Below, piece by piece: positions 1-8,805 of a DNA stretch of 64,000 nucleotides. The first letter of the stretch is position 1. Every line of letters begins with the position of its first letter. The DNA is from SIG452 sp045631485 (GTDB lineage Bacteria; Bacillota; Clostridia; UMGS1840). Below the pieces are notes generated by a model. It was not told the origin of the DNA, did no database searches, and was given only the letters and a program-made list of their open reading frames with translations. Made by a program: the position numbers and the translations under genes. The stretch lies in the NCBI GenBank assembly GCA_045631485.1, contig JAZQUU010000022.1, forward strand, positions 1 through 64,000, written 5' to 3'.

Positions 1-65
1 CCTGGATATCCTGTCAATCACATTCGTTTTAAATTTTTTTCCCATTGATATTTTCCACGCCTTTT

Positions 66-1448
66 TTAGTTTTCGATAGCACTGTTAAAATCAGGAATGA
101 TGTAGTTTTCCTGTTTGTATTCGGGATGAAGTTCTGCATAACGTTTTGCGCCTTCATTCTGGAGTGCGGAATAATCTGCGCAAACTTTGTCAACATCGGT
201 CACTTTGCCGGACCATACATCTTCCACGTAGATTGCTCTCATAACTCTTTCACCCTGTAAATCTCTGGAAAGAGCAATCGGAGTTGCCTGGCTCACATTT
301 AACAGTTCTGCAAATTCCTGCCACTGTTTCATTTCTGCGGGAAGTTCAACGGATTTCACAACTTCTAAATCCAGAGGAATGTCGATACCCTGCATATAGC
401 TTTTGGTGATTAATTCATCGCCATAGAAGAATTCCAGTACTTTTGCAACTGCTTCTGCTTTTTCGTCAGCAGCTTTTCTGTTGATCATCAGGTAACCGTA
501 ATTACCCATGTGCTGTTTCTGTCTGTTACCTTCCACTTCGGTCGGATAAGGTGCTACGCCCCAATCAATGGTGGTGGGGAACTGAGAAGTTAAAACACCG
601 TAGTCATAGCTTCCTGCGGTTTTCATACCGATGTCTCCGGCAGCAAATCTTGCTCTTGCCTGGTCGTTATCGGTGCTTTCGGTACCGGGATAGCAGCTAC
701 CGTCTGCTTTCATACCCAGCATGGTTTTCATAACGGTTGCTTCGTGAGAGAAATCAAATACACCGGTTTTGGGGTTGTAACCATCTGCATAACCACTGGT
801 AGCGGAAGACATTTTCATAACGTCGTCTGCATAAATCAAAGTGGTTTTACCTGCGATAATGTAACCGTATTTACGTTCCTGCACGTTGGTCAGTTTCTGT
901 GCATATTCTCTTAACTGCTCCAGAGTTTCCGGAGGAGTGGGTTCCCCGTTTTCATCAACGATACCTGCTGCTCTGAACATATCTTTGTTGTAAATCAAGC
1001 CGTAAGTAGTAGCAGATTTGGGCAGATAGTAAGTTTTACCATCGGTGTGCATATGTCTGCCGTACATCAGATGTTCGGAGAATTTTTCAATCAGTTTGTC
1101 GCCACCGGGAATATCTTCGTAGGGTGCGATGTAATTGAGTTCGGCATATTTGCTCATGGTTCCGCCGCTGAACAAATCAGGTGCCTGGTCGGTTTCAAAT
1201 GCAAGGTCTAATTTTTTTGCAATGCTGTCCTGCACCACATACTCAATTTTGATTCCTTCTTTTGCACCAACAGTGTCGTTCCATTCTTTGATTTCTTTTT
1301 CAAGAAACGCTTTGTCATGTCCGTTGGAGGTCCAAACTGTTACGGTTGTAACCTCTGTGTTTTGTACATTGTTGTTTCCGCAAGCAGCAAGGCATAATAC
1401 CATCCCTGCAACCAGCATCAGCGCGAGTAACTTTTTCATGACTTTCAT
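66..1448 (-). CDS. ABC transporter sugar-binding lipoprotein (extracellular solute-binding family 1)
   Basis: Periplasm-side binding protein of a carbohydrate ABC importer, anchored as a lipoprotein. The N-terminus has lysines, a hydrophobic stretch and a lipobox ending LCLAAC, followed by an Asn/Thr-rich linker. The mature part begins with the family-1 pattern VTVWTSNG and a PDLFSGG segment, and the total of about 460 residues is normal for UgpB/MalE-type proteins. An ATG at 1458-1460 directly abuts the SD (GAAAGG, 1461-1466), so the ATG at 1446-1448 or the one at 1437-1439 is the better start. It lies downstream of the two glycosidases and probably shares their transcript. Permease genes would be expected to the left, outside the window. 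The substrate is inferred only from the neighbours. Confidence 0.87.
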   Translation of the reverse strand: MKVMKKLLALMLVAGMVLCLAACGNNNVQNTEVTTVTVWTSNGHDKAFLEKEIKEWNDTVGAKEGIKIEYVVQDSIAKKLDLAFETDQAPDLFSGGTMSKYAELNYIAPYEDIPGGDKLIEKFSEHLMYGRHMHTDGKTYYLPKSATTYGLIYNKDMFRAAGIVDENGEPTPPETLEQLREYAQKLTNVQERKYGYIIAGKTTLIYADDVMKMSSATSGYADGYNPKTGVFDFSHEATVMKTMLGMKADGSCYPGTESTDNDQARARFAAGDIGMKTAGSYDYGVLTSQFPTTIDWGVAPYPTEVEGNRQKQHMGNYGYLMINRKAADEKAEAVAKVLEFFYGDELITKSYMQGIDIPLDLEVVKSVELPAEMKQWQEFAELLNVSQATPIALSRDLQGERVMRAIYVEDVWSGKVTDVDKVCADYSALQNEGAKRYAELHPEYKQENYIIPDFNSAIEN

Positions 1449-1514
1449 TTTTTTCGTCATCCTTTCATTTGTATATATAATTTTATATTTTACTGTTTTA
1501 GTGAAACAAAATGA

Positions 1515-3035
1515 TTACATTCTTTCCAAAATGATGAGTTCATCAATTTGGGCTGTCAGTTCAAGTGCGCAACCGCCCTCAATCACTTCACCTTGTTTGG
1601 TTTTCCAGTTGCCCGCAGGAATCTGCACAACTCTTGCGGTTTTGCCCTGCTCTAAAACAGGGGCAATCAGGAATTTATCGCCAAGCATAAACTGGTCTGT
1701 GATTTTTTCAAACCCCTGATTGGGAAATTCGTATTCCATAAAACGAAGCACCGGTTCTTTGGTTTTGGTGGTTTGTTGCACCAGCTGCAAAATATAATCC
1801 AGATATTCGTTTCTGAGCTCCATCATTTTCATCACAACCTGCATAGAGGCTTCCGAGAGCAGTCTTTTCGGTGAAATGGAGAATTGCATCATGGGAGAGA
1901 AAATGCTTGTTGCCAACCATCTTAAGTACAATTCTTCGTCGAACCGGTAGTTTTCTTTCAAAAACGAACCGTATTCACCGCCACCAATCATATCCGGGCA
2001 TCCGTAAAAATAACCCAGGAATCCCTGAAGCAGCATATTGGGAATCAACATGGTAATCCCCTCTTCATGTGTCCACGAAGAAGCTTTGTCCTGCAGTCTG
2101 CACACAATCGGCATACCGCCGCAATCCCATACGCAACGCAATTCGTTAAATTCATATCGTGCTCCGAACCGTGCAAAGGATTTGGTATGCTCACTCGGCT
2201 CCTGCTTTAGATATGTTTGGTCATCTTTTCTGTAAAGATAAGAGCCGCCTGCATCAAATTTAAAGCCGTCAATTCCGTATTTGTCCATCAGATTATGTAA
2301 TTTTTCATCAAGCCAATCGCAAACCTCGGGATTTGATAAATCCAATACTGCACTGAAGCCGTTCCACCATTCACGAACGGCAATCTTGCCGTCCTTATCT
2401 TTAATCAGATAGTTGGTGTTTCTGAGTTCTCTGAAACAATCACTGTCTGGCGAAATCAAGGGAGTTACCCAAAGCATCACCTTAAAGCCCATTTCATGCA
2501 GTTCATCAACCATTTTCTTGGGGTCACTGAACTTTCTTGCACAAAACTCATAATCACCGTAATCAGGTGCCCATCCCTCATCAATCATCAAAACACCTGA
2601 GGGAAGACCTGCATCTTTTAAGGTTTTGGCATATTCTAAAATCTGCTTCTGATTCTGATTATACATCAGTTCAATCCAGGTATTATACTGAGGTGCCTTA
2701 AAAAACAACTCGTTGGGGATTTGCTGCGCCGTTGCATATTTTTTTTCGGCAACCGCACGATATGCTCCCTTTAAGGTTTCAAATCCGTCCTGAAGCTCAA
2801 TTACATCATTGTTGGTGATTTTGATGGTTCCTTTATCAAAATGCACCACAAAAGGCTTTTCGCTGATAATGTATCTTCCTTTATTGGAAATAAATATGGG
2901 CGAAAACTGATCAGCCATCCCTTCTGCAGTGATTAAATTCATAGAAACGTCTGATTCTGCGGTTATAGGCATCAAAATCCCTTTATGTACCGCACCGCCG
3001 TACCAACATTCTCCATCCAGAAACTTAATCTCCAT
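1515..3035 (-). CDS. Glycoside hydrolase family 31 (alpha-glucosidase-like)
   Basis: Predicted cytoplasmic alpha-glycosidase of about 506 residues with no signal peptide. It shows the GH31 barrel pattern: an early MIDEGW, then LHEMGFKVMLWVTP, then the nucleophile strand GIDGFKFDAGG. The C-terminal part has the usual small beta domain. The usual acid/base triplet GDN is not visible; the equivalent stretch reads SSWTHEEG, so general acid chemistry may rest on a Glu. The frame is open to 3128, but that extension overlaps the upstream gene. The SD GGAGGTG at 3041-3047 supports the ATG at 3033-3035 (or 3036-3038). It follows the GH37 gene by about 14 bases and is probably co-transcribed with it. 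Confidence 0.85.
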   Translation of the reverse strand: MEIKFLDGECWYGGAVHKGILMPITAESDVSMNLITAEGMADQFSPIFISNKGRYIISEKPFVVHFDKGTIKITNNDVIELQDGFETLKGAYRAVAEKKYATAQQIPNELFFKAPQYNTWIELMYNQNQKQILEYAKTLKDAGLPSGVLMIDEGWAPDYGDYEFCARKFSDPKKMVDELHEMGFKVMLWVTPLISPDSDCFRELRNTNYLIKDKDGKIAVREWWNGFSAVLDLSNPEVCDWLDEKLHNLMDKYGIDGFKFDAGGSYLYRKDDQTYLKQEPSEHTKSFARFGARYEFNELRCVWDCGGMPIVCRLQDKASSWTHEEGITMLIPNMLLQGFLGYFYGCPDMIGGGEYGSFLKENYRFDEELYLRWLATSIFSPMMQFSISPKRLLSEASMQVVMKMMELRNEYLDYILQLVQQTTKTKEPVLRFMEYEFPNQGFEKITDQFMLGDKFLIAPVLEQGKTARVVQIPAGNWKTKQGEVIEGGCALELTAQIDELIILERM

Positions 3036-3049
3036 CATAACACCTCCGT

Positions 3050-4255
3050 TTAAATCATATTTTTCAGGGAAAGATATGCACCTGCTGTCCATCCCATCAT
3101 AACCGGCATACCGTAATTCTCGCTGCATACCTCCGTGTTACCGGCAACCACATTGTATTTTTCCCACAAATGACCGGTTGCTTCGTATGCAGTTTCAACC
3201 AAAGCCGTATATTTTTGGGCAATCCGTTTTGCTTCTTCGGTATATCCGTATTTGTTTAAGCCAACCGAAGCGATATACTGAAGGCAGGGCCATCCGTTGG
3301 GATAATCCCATTGGTATGTTCCGTCTTTGGAACGTTCTTCACAGGTTAAAATGCCAAACTCTGCTTCCAATGATAATAATTTGTCAATTCCCTTGTGCGC
3401 TTCTTCTTCGGTAAGCACATCGCAGAACAACGGATATAAGGATGCCGCCGTCAGAAACTCACTTCTTTGGTTGTTTACAAAATCGTAATCGTATAAAATG
3501 CCGTCCTCGGCACACAAATATTTCATCATCAGCTCTTTTCTCTGCCTTGCCGCCTCATTCCAGAACGAAACAGTTTCAAGCTTAAGCACTTCAGAAAAAT
3601 AAGCCATATTTTTTTCAAACTGATACATCAGCGAATTTAAGTCCACCGGAAGATAATTGTATCCTTCTCTTCCCCATCTGGGATTCATATCCCAACCGCT
3701 TTCGCAACACACCACACAGTGGCGTGCCAAATCATACAGATTTTCGGTGAATTTGATTTTGGTTCTGGCTTCATAATGCTGAACCTTCCCTGTATAATCA
3801 TTGGGGTCAACATCACCGCCATACACATTAAGACCAATAGGAGAGATTCTTTTCTTCATCCAAAAGTCATATTCCGTTTGCAGGATATCATACGCTTTTT
3901 CAAGCCAATTCACATCGCCGCAATGCTCATACACATCACGCACCATCAGGGATAAAAAGGGCGGCTGCGAACGGGACAGATAATAGGTTCTGTTGCCATT
4001 TGGCATCAGTCCGTATTTTTTTACAAGGTAAAGCATATTGTCCACATTATGCTTTACCTGAGTATAGTTATCAAGTTCTTCCAGTCCTTTGTTGGTGAAG
4101 TAAGTATCCCAATAGTACAGTTCGTTGAAATGCCCCACCGCAGGCACGGTATATGGATACGGCAGCCCAATCAATGTGTCCTGGTCTTCTGTATTGATTT
4201 TTACAGATTCTGCCATATTTGTGCTGATATAATCAAACAAGGTTTCAAAATTCAT
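3050..4255 (-). CDS. GH37 trehalase-like glycosidase
   Basis: Predicted cytoplasmic glycosidase of the (alpha/alpha)6-barrel trehalase family. Both trehalase signatures are recognisable: PAVGHFNELYYWDTYF near the N-terminus (signature 1) and QWDYPNGWPCLQ near residue 320 (signature 2). ESGWDMNPRW matches the catalytic-Asp motif ESGWD of GH37. At about 401 residues it is shorter than classical periplasmic trehalases (about 550) and has no signal peptide. The start was set at 4253-4255 because GAGGT lies 7 bases upstream; the open frame extends to 4279 without such a site. It is first gene of the leftward glycosidase operon, under the promoter at 4294-4322. Trehalose itself is not proven as substrate; a related alpha-glucoside is possible. 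Confidence 0.85.
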   Translation of the reverse strand: MNFETLFDYISTNMAESVKINTEDQDTLIGLPYPYTVPAVGHFNELYYWDTYFTNKGLEELDNYTQVKHNVDNMLYLVKKYGLMPNGNRTYYLSRSQPPFLSLMVRDVYEHCGDVNWLEKAYDILQTEYDFWMKKRISPIGLNVYGGDVDPNDYTGKVQHYEARTKIKFTENLYDLARHCVVCCESGWDMNPRWGREGYNYLPVDLNSLMYQFEKNMAYFSEVLKLETVSFWNEAARQRKELMMKYLCAEDGILYDYDFVNNQRSEFLTAASLYPLFCDVLTEEEAHKGIDKLLSLEAEFGILTCEERSKDGTYQWDYPNGWPCLQYIASVGLNKYGYTEEAKRIAQKYTALVETAYEATGHLWEKYNVVAGNTEVCSENYGMPVMMGWTAGAYLSLKNMI

Positions 4256-4293
4256 CCAACTTACCTCAAAATTCCTCATAATTTTACATCTTT

Positions 4294-4322
4294 ATTGTAC
4301 CACACACACTTTATTATGTCAC
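4294..4322 (-). promoter_or_regulatory. Sigma-A-type promoter for the glycosidase operon
   Basis: On the minus strand GTGACA (4317-4322) and TACAAT (4294-4299) are separated by 17 bases. They lie about 40 bases upstream of the GH37 start and face left, back-to-back with the kinase promoter at 4344-4372. Confidence 0.65.
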
Positions 4323-4343
4323 GTTGATTTTTTGTAGGCATTA

Positions 4344-4372
4344 TTGACAACTGAATCTTTTTTTATTATACT
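4344..4372 (+). promoter_or_regulatory. Sigma-A promoter for the histidine kinase-regulator pair
   Basis: A perfect -35 TTGACA (4344-4349) and a -10 TATACT (4367-4372) with a 17-base spacer, 37 bases before the kinase ATG. It is divergent from the glycosidase promoter, so one regulator bound between them could control both. Confidence 0.8.
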
Positions 4373-4409
4373 TAAAAAAAGTGTCGAATTCACATTGGGG
4401 AGATTTGTT

Positions 4410-5894
4410 ATGTTATTTTGTCTTGTATTTGCATTCATCGTGCTTTCCATCTCTTTTTTCTGGTTTAAAAAAGAGGGATACCTGAATGCATTGTATCTTA
4501 AGTTGTACGGCATCATTGCGCTTACAATTGTCAGCTTATTGTTTATCTCCAAATTCACCAATTACCAATATCTCTTTTCTGCCGATTTCAATCTTTATCT
4601 GCAGCTGCAGCGAACGAAATTTCACCCGTATGTCATCCGTAATGCACAAACAATCTGCCACACCTTATATCTGGCCTCAACCATTTTGTTTTTAAGCAGA
4701 TATTATAAACATTCCTTTTTGAAAAAGCTGTTGATTTCTCTGCCTCTGATACTCTTTTTGATTATCAATTCAAGCTATATCACCGATGAAATCTCCTTTC
4801 AGATATTTTCATTGGCACCCCAAAATCAAAACAATGTTTTTTGGATTACGGATCGATTGGTATCCGCAACAACATTTGTAATCGTTGTTACCTATGTACT
4901 GATTCCGTTGATATTGATTGTCAGAAAAATCATCACCACTCCGAATGCGATTAAGCGAAATTTTTTCACCTCATACCTGGTGTGTATGGTACTGACCGAC
5001 ATTCTTTATTTCTCCATGTTTATCTTCGGATTGTTTCAGGATATTTCCCCCCATCGTCTGGGACTTAACAATATCCCGTCCGATGTTTCAATCTACGGTA
5101 ATATCTTCACATCATCCATTCTTCTCACAACGATTTCTGTCATCATTACCATACTGATTATCGTTTTCAAACCTTTTAAATCCAAAAAACTGAATATTGA
5201 ATATGCTTCCACCAAGCATTTTCAGAAATTTCAGTACGATAATTATTACACCACCCTGCACATGTTGAAAAATACCTTGTTGTGTGTGTATAAATATATT
5301 GAAATTTCAGAAAAACATATTGACAATACCAAAGCCATTACCCCGCTCAACTATGCCAAAGAGCAAATCAACGAACAACTTGAAAACTACAATAACATCA
5401 TGGCGCATTTTAAGACGAAAAATTTACGGTTTGAGCCGGTTAATGTGGTTGAAATCATCAATAATTCCATCAATAATGCCGAAACCGAAAATACGATTCA
5501 TATCAGAAAAGATTACGAACCCGGGATGTCCATAAAAATTATGGGGAATTCAAGCAGTATCGACCAGGTTTGCAAAAACATCATCCAGAATGCATTAAAC
5601 TCGCTGAAAATATCCGATAAGGAGCATAAAGAAATCAGCGTTGCCATCATTGATGATGATGATTATGTGGTAATCGGTTTTACCAACAACGGAAACAGCA
5701 TCCCGAAAGAACATCAGAAATTTTTATTCAATCTGTTTTTCAGTACCCATGCAAATGAATTTTGCAGCGGAATCGGTTTATACTATGTAAAAGAAATCGT
5801 AACCCGCCACAATGGTGAAATCTGGTTTAAAAGCACACCCGAGCAAACCACCTTTACCATTGCATTACCGAAAATCAATCAGGAGGAATTGTAA
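4410..5894 (+). CDS. Seven-TM sensor histidine kinase
   Basis: Membrane sensor kinase of about 494 residues. Roughly the first 270 residues form seven hydrophobic helices (for example LFCLVFAFIVLSISFFWF and ILLTTISVIITILIIVF). A dimerisation/phosphotransfer segment with a candidate His in HMLKNTL follows. The ATPase domain has the N-box NIIQNALNSL and the G-box GIGLYYVKEIV...NGEIWF. The start at 4410-4412 follows GGGGAG by 7 bases; an in-frame codon at 4344 falls inside the -35 box and is rejected. The stop is adjacent to the response regulator start (1-base gap), so the two are translationally linked. The divergent position next to GH37-GH31-lipoprotein suggests it senses the sugar state, but this is inference. 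Confidence 0.88.
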   Translation: MLFCLVFAFIVLSISFFWFKKEGYLNALYLKLYGIIALTIVSLLFISKFTNYQYLFSADFNLYLQLQRTKFHPYVIRNAQTICHTLYLASTILFLSRYYKHSFLKKLLISLPLILFLIINSSYITDEISFQIFSLAPQNQNNVFWITDRLVSATTFVIVVTYVLIPLILIVRKIITTPNAIKRNFFTSYLVCMVLTDILYFSMFIFGLFQDISPHRLGLNNIPSDVSIYGNIFTSSILLTTISVIITILIIVFKPFKSKKLNIEYASTKHFQKFQYDNYYTTLHMLKNTLLCVYKYIEISEKHIDNTKAITPLNYAKEQINEQLENYNNIMAHFKTKNLRFEPVNVVEIINNSINNAETENTIHIRKDYEPGMSIKIMGNSSSIDQVCKNIIQNALNSLKISDKEHKEISVAIIDDDDYVVIGFTNNGNSIPKEHQKFLFNLFFSTHANEFCSGIGLYYVKEIVTRHNGEIWFKSTPEQTTFTIALPKINQEEL

Positions 5895-5895
5895 T

Positions 5896-6576
5896 ATGAG
5901 CGTAAGATTGGCTATCTGTGATGATTGCAAGCATTTTATCAACACGATGCGTCTTGAGATAATGGATCACGAAGATATAGAATTGGTTGGTGAATGCAAT
6001 TTAGCAGTGGATTGTATCCCAATGTTGTCTCAATGCAATCCCGATGTTTTACTGTTGGATATCCAGATGGAAACCGCATCGGCGGGGATTGATATTTTGC
6101 CGAAAATAAAAGCACTTTTCCCAAATCTGAAAGTGATGATGATGACAGTTTCCGAAATGGAAGAAGATATTTTCAATGCCATTACCAATGGTGCCGATAA
6201 CTATGTATTAAAAAATATGTCCAACTCAGAGATATTAAAGAAAATTATTGAAACAAACAATAATCTGCACACCATTGATAATGCAATCTTCCAAAAATAT
6301 CTGTCTCAATCCAAAATGAAATCCGATGAATACAACAGTCTGCTTTTTCTTGTCTCCATCGTTTTAAAGCTCACAAAATCCGAGCTTGAAATATTAAAAA
6401 TGCTCTCCACCGGAAAAACGTACACCCAAATCGCAAGTGAACGTTTCACCTCCGAGAGTACCGTCCGCACCATAGTGTCACACATTACCAAAAAATTCGA
6501 AGTGGACAATATCAACACGCTGATTAAACACATCAATAATTTTGATTTATTCAATAAATTCGATCGCATCGTATAG
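5896..6576 (+). CDS. NarL/LuxR-family response regulator
   Basis: DNA-binding response regulator of about 226 residues. The receiver domain (1-125) has acidic pocket D9/D10, phospho-acceptor D55 in DVLLLDIQ, T84 and K106. The C-terminal LuxR-type helix-turn-helix is at about 160-215 (LTKSELEILKMLSTGKTYTQIA and a recognition helix ESTVRTIVSHI). The start follows GGAGG with spacing of about 10; the open frame upstream overlaps the kinase and is not used. Partner of the preceding kinase. Likely targets are its own promoter and the divergent glycosidase operon. Confidence 0.9.
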   Translation: MSVRLAICDDCKHFINTMRLEIMDHEDIELVGECNLAVDCIPMLSQCNPDVLLLDIQMETASAGIDILPKIKALFPNLKVMMMTVSEMEEDIFNAITNGADNYVLKNMSNSEILKKIIETNNNLHTIDNAIFQKYLSQSKMKSDEYNSLLFLVSIVLKLTKSELEILKMLSTGKTYTQIASERFTSESTVRTIVSHITKKFEVDNINTLIKHINNFDLFNKFDRIV

Positions 6577-6614
6577 TGATATCGATGCTTCTCCTACTGA
6601 AATTGAATTGCAAA

Positions 6615-6650
6615 AAAAAATACCGCACAGATTTCTGTGCGGTATTTTTT
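6615..6650. terminator. Bidirectional Rho-independent terminator
   Basis: Ten-base perfect stem TACCGCACAG / CTGTGCGGTA with a 4-base loop, A-run on the left and T-run on the right. It lies between the converging response regulator and deoC and serves both. Confidence 0.9.
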
Positions 6651-6656
6651 CATTTC

Positions 6657-7385
6657 TTAGAATTTGGGAGGCTGATTTCTCTTTGAGGCGGATACGATTG
6701 AAGTATCGTCTTCCACAATCTGAGGAACTTTGCTTACCCCCAGACGGCTTGCACCTGCATTTAACATGGTGTATGCGGTTGCTCTTTCGTCCACACCACC
6801 GGAAGCTTTTACTAAGATTCTGCCGTTTGCGGTTTTTGCTAACAGTTTAACATCTGCTTCGGTTGCACCGCCGGTACCCATACCGGTGGAGGTTTTTACA
6901 AAGTCTGCGCCTGCTTTCACACACAGTTCGCAAGCGGTTACCTTTTCTTCATCAGTTAAGTAGCAGGTTTCAATAATCACCTTTACTTTTGCATCGCCTG
7001 CTGCATCCACAACCGCTTTGATATCGTTATAAACAAAGTCGGTATCCCCTTCTCTTAATGCACCGATGTTGATTACCATATCCACTTCATCTGCACCGTC
7101 TTTTACTGCTTCTGCGGTTTCGTAAGCTTTTACGCAGGTTTTGTTTGCCCCTAAGGGGAAACCGATAACGGTTGCGGTTTTTACGCCGGTGCCTTCCAGG
7201 CAGGAATGAACCAATGCAACGTGTACGGGATTGACACAAACTGCTGCTGCACCGTATTTTACTGCCTCTTCGCAGAATTCACGAACCACAGAGGAAGGAG
7301 TATATGCTCTTAACACGGTGTGGTCACAGTATAAAGCGTAGCCTTCGTCAACGCCTGTTTTTAATAATTCTTCAACTTTTTTCAT
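6657..7385 (-). CDS. deoC: Deoxyribose-phosphate aldolase
   Basis: Class I aldolase that cleaves 2-deoxyribose-5-phosphate, or a related keto-phosphate, to acetaldehyde and an aldehyde phosphate in the cytoplasm. All catalytic elements are visible in the 242-residue protein: D102 in DEVDMVIN, Schiff-base K164 in DFVKTSTG and K193 in LVKASGG. Length is normal for the family. It is the last gene of the leftward operon that starts with the SDR gene at 11415, 29 bases after the ROK kinase. No deoxynucleoside phosphorylase or phosphopentomutase is nearby, so in this setting it may serve a sugar pathway rather than nucleoside salvage. Confidence 0.94.
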   Translation of the reverse strand: MKKVEELLKTGVDEGYALYCDHTVLRAYTPSSVVREFCEEAVKYGAAAVCVNPVHVALVHSCLEGTGVKTATVIGFPLGANKTCVKAYETAEAVKDGADEVDMVINIGALREGDTDFVYNDIKAVVDAAGDAKVKVIIETCYLTDEEKVTACELCVKAGADFVKTSTGMGTGGATEADVKLLAKTANGRILVKASGGVDERATAYTMLNAGASRLGVSKVPQIVEDDTSIVSASKRNQPPKF

Positions 7386-7414
7386 GGTTGTTTCTCCTTT
7401 ATATGATGTATTTG

Positions 7415-8356
7415 TTAAATCGTTTGAAAACCGTCACGGGCATACATTGCCGCACCGATTAACACAGCCATATCCATAGTTTCGCACAACACAATTTCAT
7501 ATCTGCCTTCCATGGAAATGAAAATCAAATCTGCCACATGTTTTTTGATGGGATTAAGCACAATATCCCCCAAATTTGCAACACCGCCGCCGATGGCAAT
7601 TTTTTCGGGTGCCATCACGGTAATTAAAGTGGACAATGCAATGGCATAGGTTCTTGCCCATTTATCAATATCGGATAACGCAAATTCGTCGCCTGCTTTG
7701 GCAGCTTCACCCCATTCACGGCAGGTTAATTTGGAAACATCGCCGCCACACATTTCATAAAGCATAGAGCTTTCGGGAACATAACCGGGAGTACGGAGTC
7801 TTGCCTCAATGGAGGGACCGCAACAGATTTTTTCCATACGGACAGGTGTGTTTGCATTGGTCCAGTCGGGCACATAAATCTGACCGTGATAGGCACCACC
7901 GGTGCCGATACCGTCATAATTTACGCCGTTTTTAAACATTCCGCCGCCGCAACCTGTGCCGATATTGGTATAGAAGAAGGAACCAACGCCCTTCCCTACG
8001 CCCTGAACAACTTCTGCATAGCCGCCGCAAACGGTGTCATTCACCACAATGGTGGGAAGCTTGAATGTTTCTTCAAACCATTTTTTGATGGGAAACTTAT
8101 CCCAACCGGGCACGTGAACGGAACAAGCAGAGCTACCGTCGGAAGTATCCACAATACCGCCGAAGCCAACCCCGATTTTCACGGTGTTTTCGGTAGTAAG
8201 CTCGGGAATTTTTTCTTTCATCCAATCTAAAATATCTTCTGCACCACGGATTAAAGGCACTCGCTCGGAGAAGATTTTCAGCATTTTTCCCGTTTCATCA
8301 AAAGAAGCAACCTGTTGTTTGGTACCGCCGATTTCAACGCCGATATATTCTTTCAT
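7415..8356 (-). CDS. ROK-family sugar kinase
   Basis: Predicted ATP-dependent sugar kinase of the ROK/actin-ATPase fold, 313 residues. It has the phosphate-1 loop VEIGGTKQQ near residue 9 and the second ATP loop NIGTGCGGGM at about 132. The C-terminal adenosine motif is IAIGGGVAN. The zinc-binding CxCGxxGCxE motif found in most ROK kinases is not present; the region reads KICCGPSIEAR. There is no N-terminal helix-turn-helix, so it is a kinase and not a ROK repressor. Encoded between the cupin and deoC genes, it is the only kinase in the whole sugar block and so the likely committing phosphorylation step. Confidence 0.85.
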   Translation of the reverse strand: MKEYIGVEIGGTKQQVASFDETGKMLKIFSERVPLIRGAEDILDWMKEKIPELTTENTVKIGVGFGGIVDTSDGSSACSVHVPGWDKFPIKKWFEETFKLPTIVVNDTVCGGYAEVVQGVGKGVGSFFYTNIGTGCGGGMFKNGVNYDGIGTGGAYHGQIYVPDWTNANTPVRMEKICCGPSIEARLRTPGYVPESSMLYEMCGGDVSKLTCREWGEAAKAGDEFALSDIDKWARTYAIALSTLITVMAPEKIAIGGGVANLGDIVLNPIKKHVADLIFISMEGRYEIVLCETMDMAVLIGAAMYARDGFQTI

Positions 8357-8370
8357 GATTGTATTCTCCT

Positions 8371-8793
8371 TTATTCTTCATCAATGGTTTTAAAGGATTT
8401 GCCCCATTGTTTGATGCGTTCTTCATAGGCTTCGTTGAAGCGGTAATCACGCCAGAAGGTTAAAATTTTCATTTCTTCGTCGGATTCTCTGTTATCCAAT
8501 GCGTGGAAACATCCTGCAGGAATAAAGATAACCTGATCGGGATATACATCAATGATTTCATCATCCAACTGCAGCTTTCCTTTTCCGCTTAAAATATAAT
8601 AAATTTCGTCTTCTTCATGCACACCGCCACCTAAAGCATAACCGGGTTTCACGGTGCCGTGGTTAATCTGAATCACATTATCACGACCGGTGATTTCGTG
8701 GTCTAAAATCATTCTGGAATCATAGGATTCGCCGAAAGATAGGGGTTTTACTTTGTTGGCATCCACAACGAGAGGTGGTAACTTTTTCATCAT
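8371..8793 (-). CDS. Small cupin-domain protein
   Basis: Single cupin of about 140 residues. Motif 1 is seen as GGGVHEEDEIYYILSGKGKL (metal ligands His, Glu) and motif 2 as VIFIPAGCFHALDN. Such proteins are isomerases, epimerases or binding proteins acting on sugar phosphates or sugar acids, and the sequence alone does not say which. Two consecutive ATG codons (8791-8793, 8788-8790) follow AAGGAG, and either may be used. It sits between the alcohol dehydrogenase and the ROK kinase in the same operon. Confidence 0.78.
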   Translation of the reverse strand: MMKKLPPLVVDANKVKPLSFGESYDSRMILDHEITGRDNVIQINHGTVKPGYALGGGVHEEDEIYYILSGKGKLQLDDEIIDVYPDQVIFIPAGCFHALDNRESDEEMKILTFWRDYRFNEAYEERIKQWGKSFKTIDEE

Positions 8794-8805
8794 TGTTCTC
8801 CTTTT

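Noticed and set aside
1..65. Regulatory feature at the left edge
   Set aside because: Only the end of the lipoprotein gene and AT-rich DNA are visible; there is nothing recognisable to annotate.
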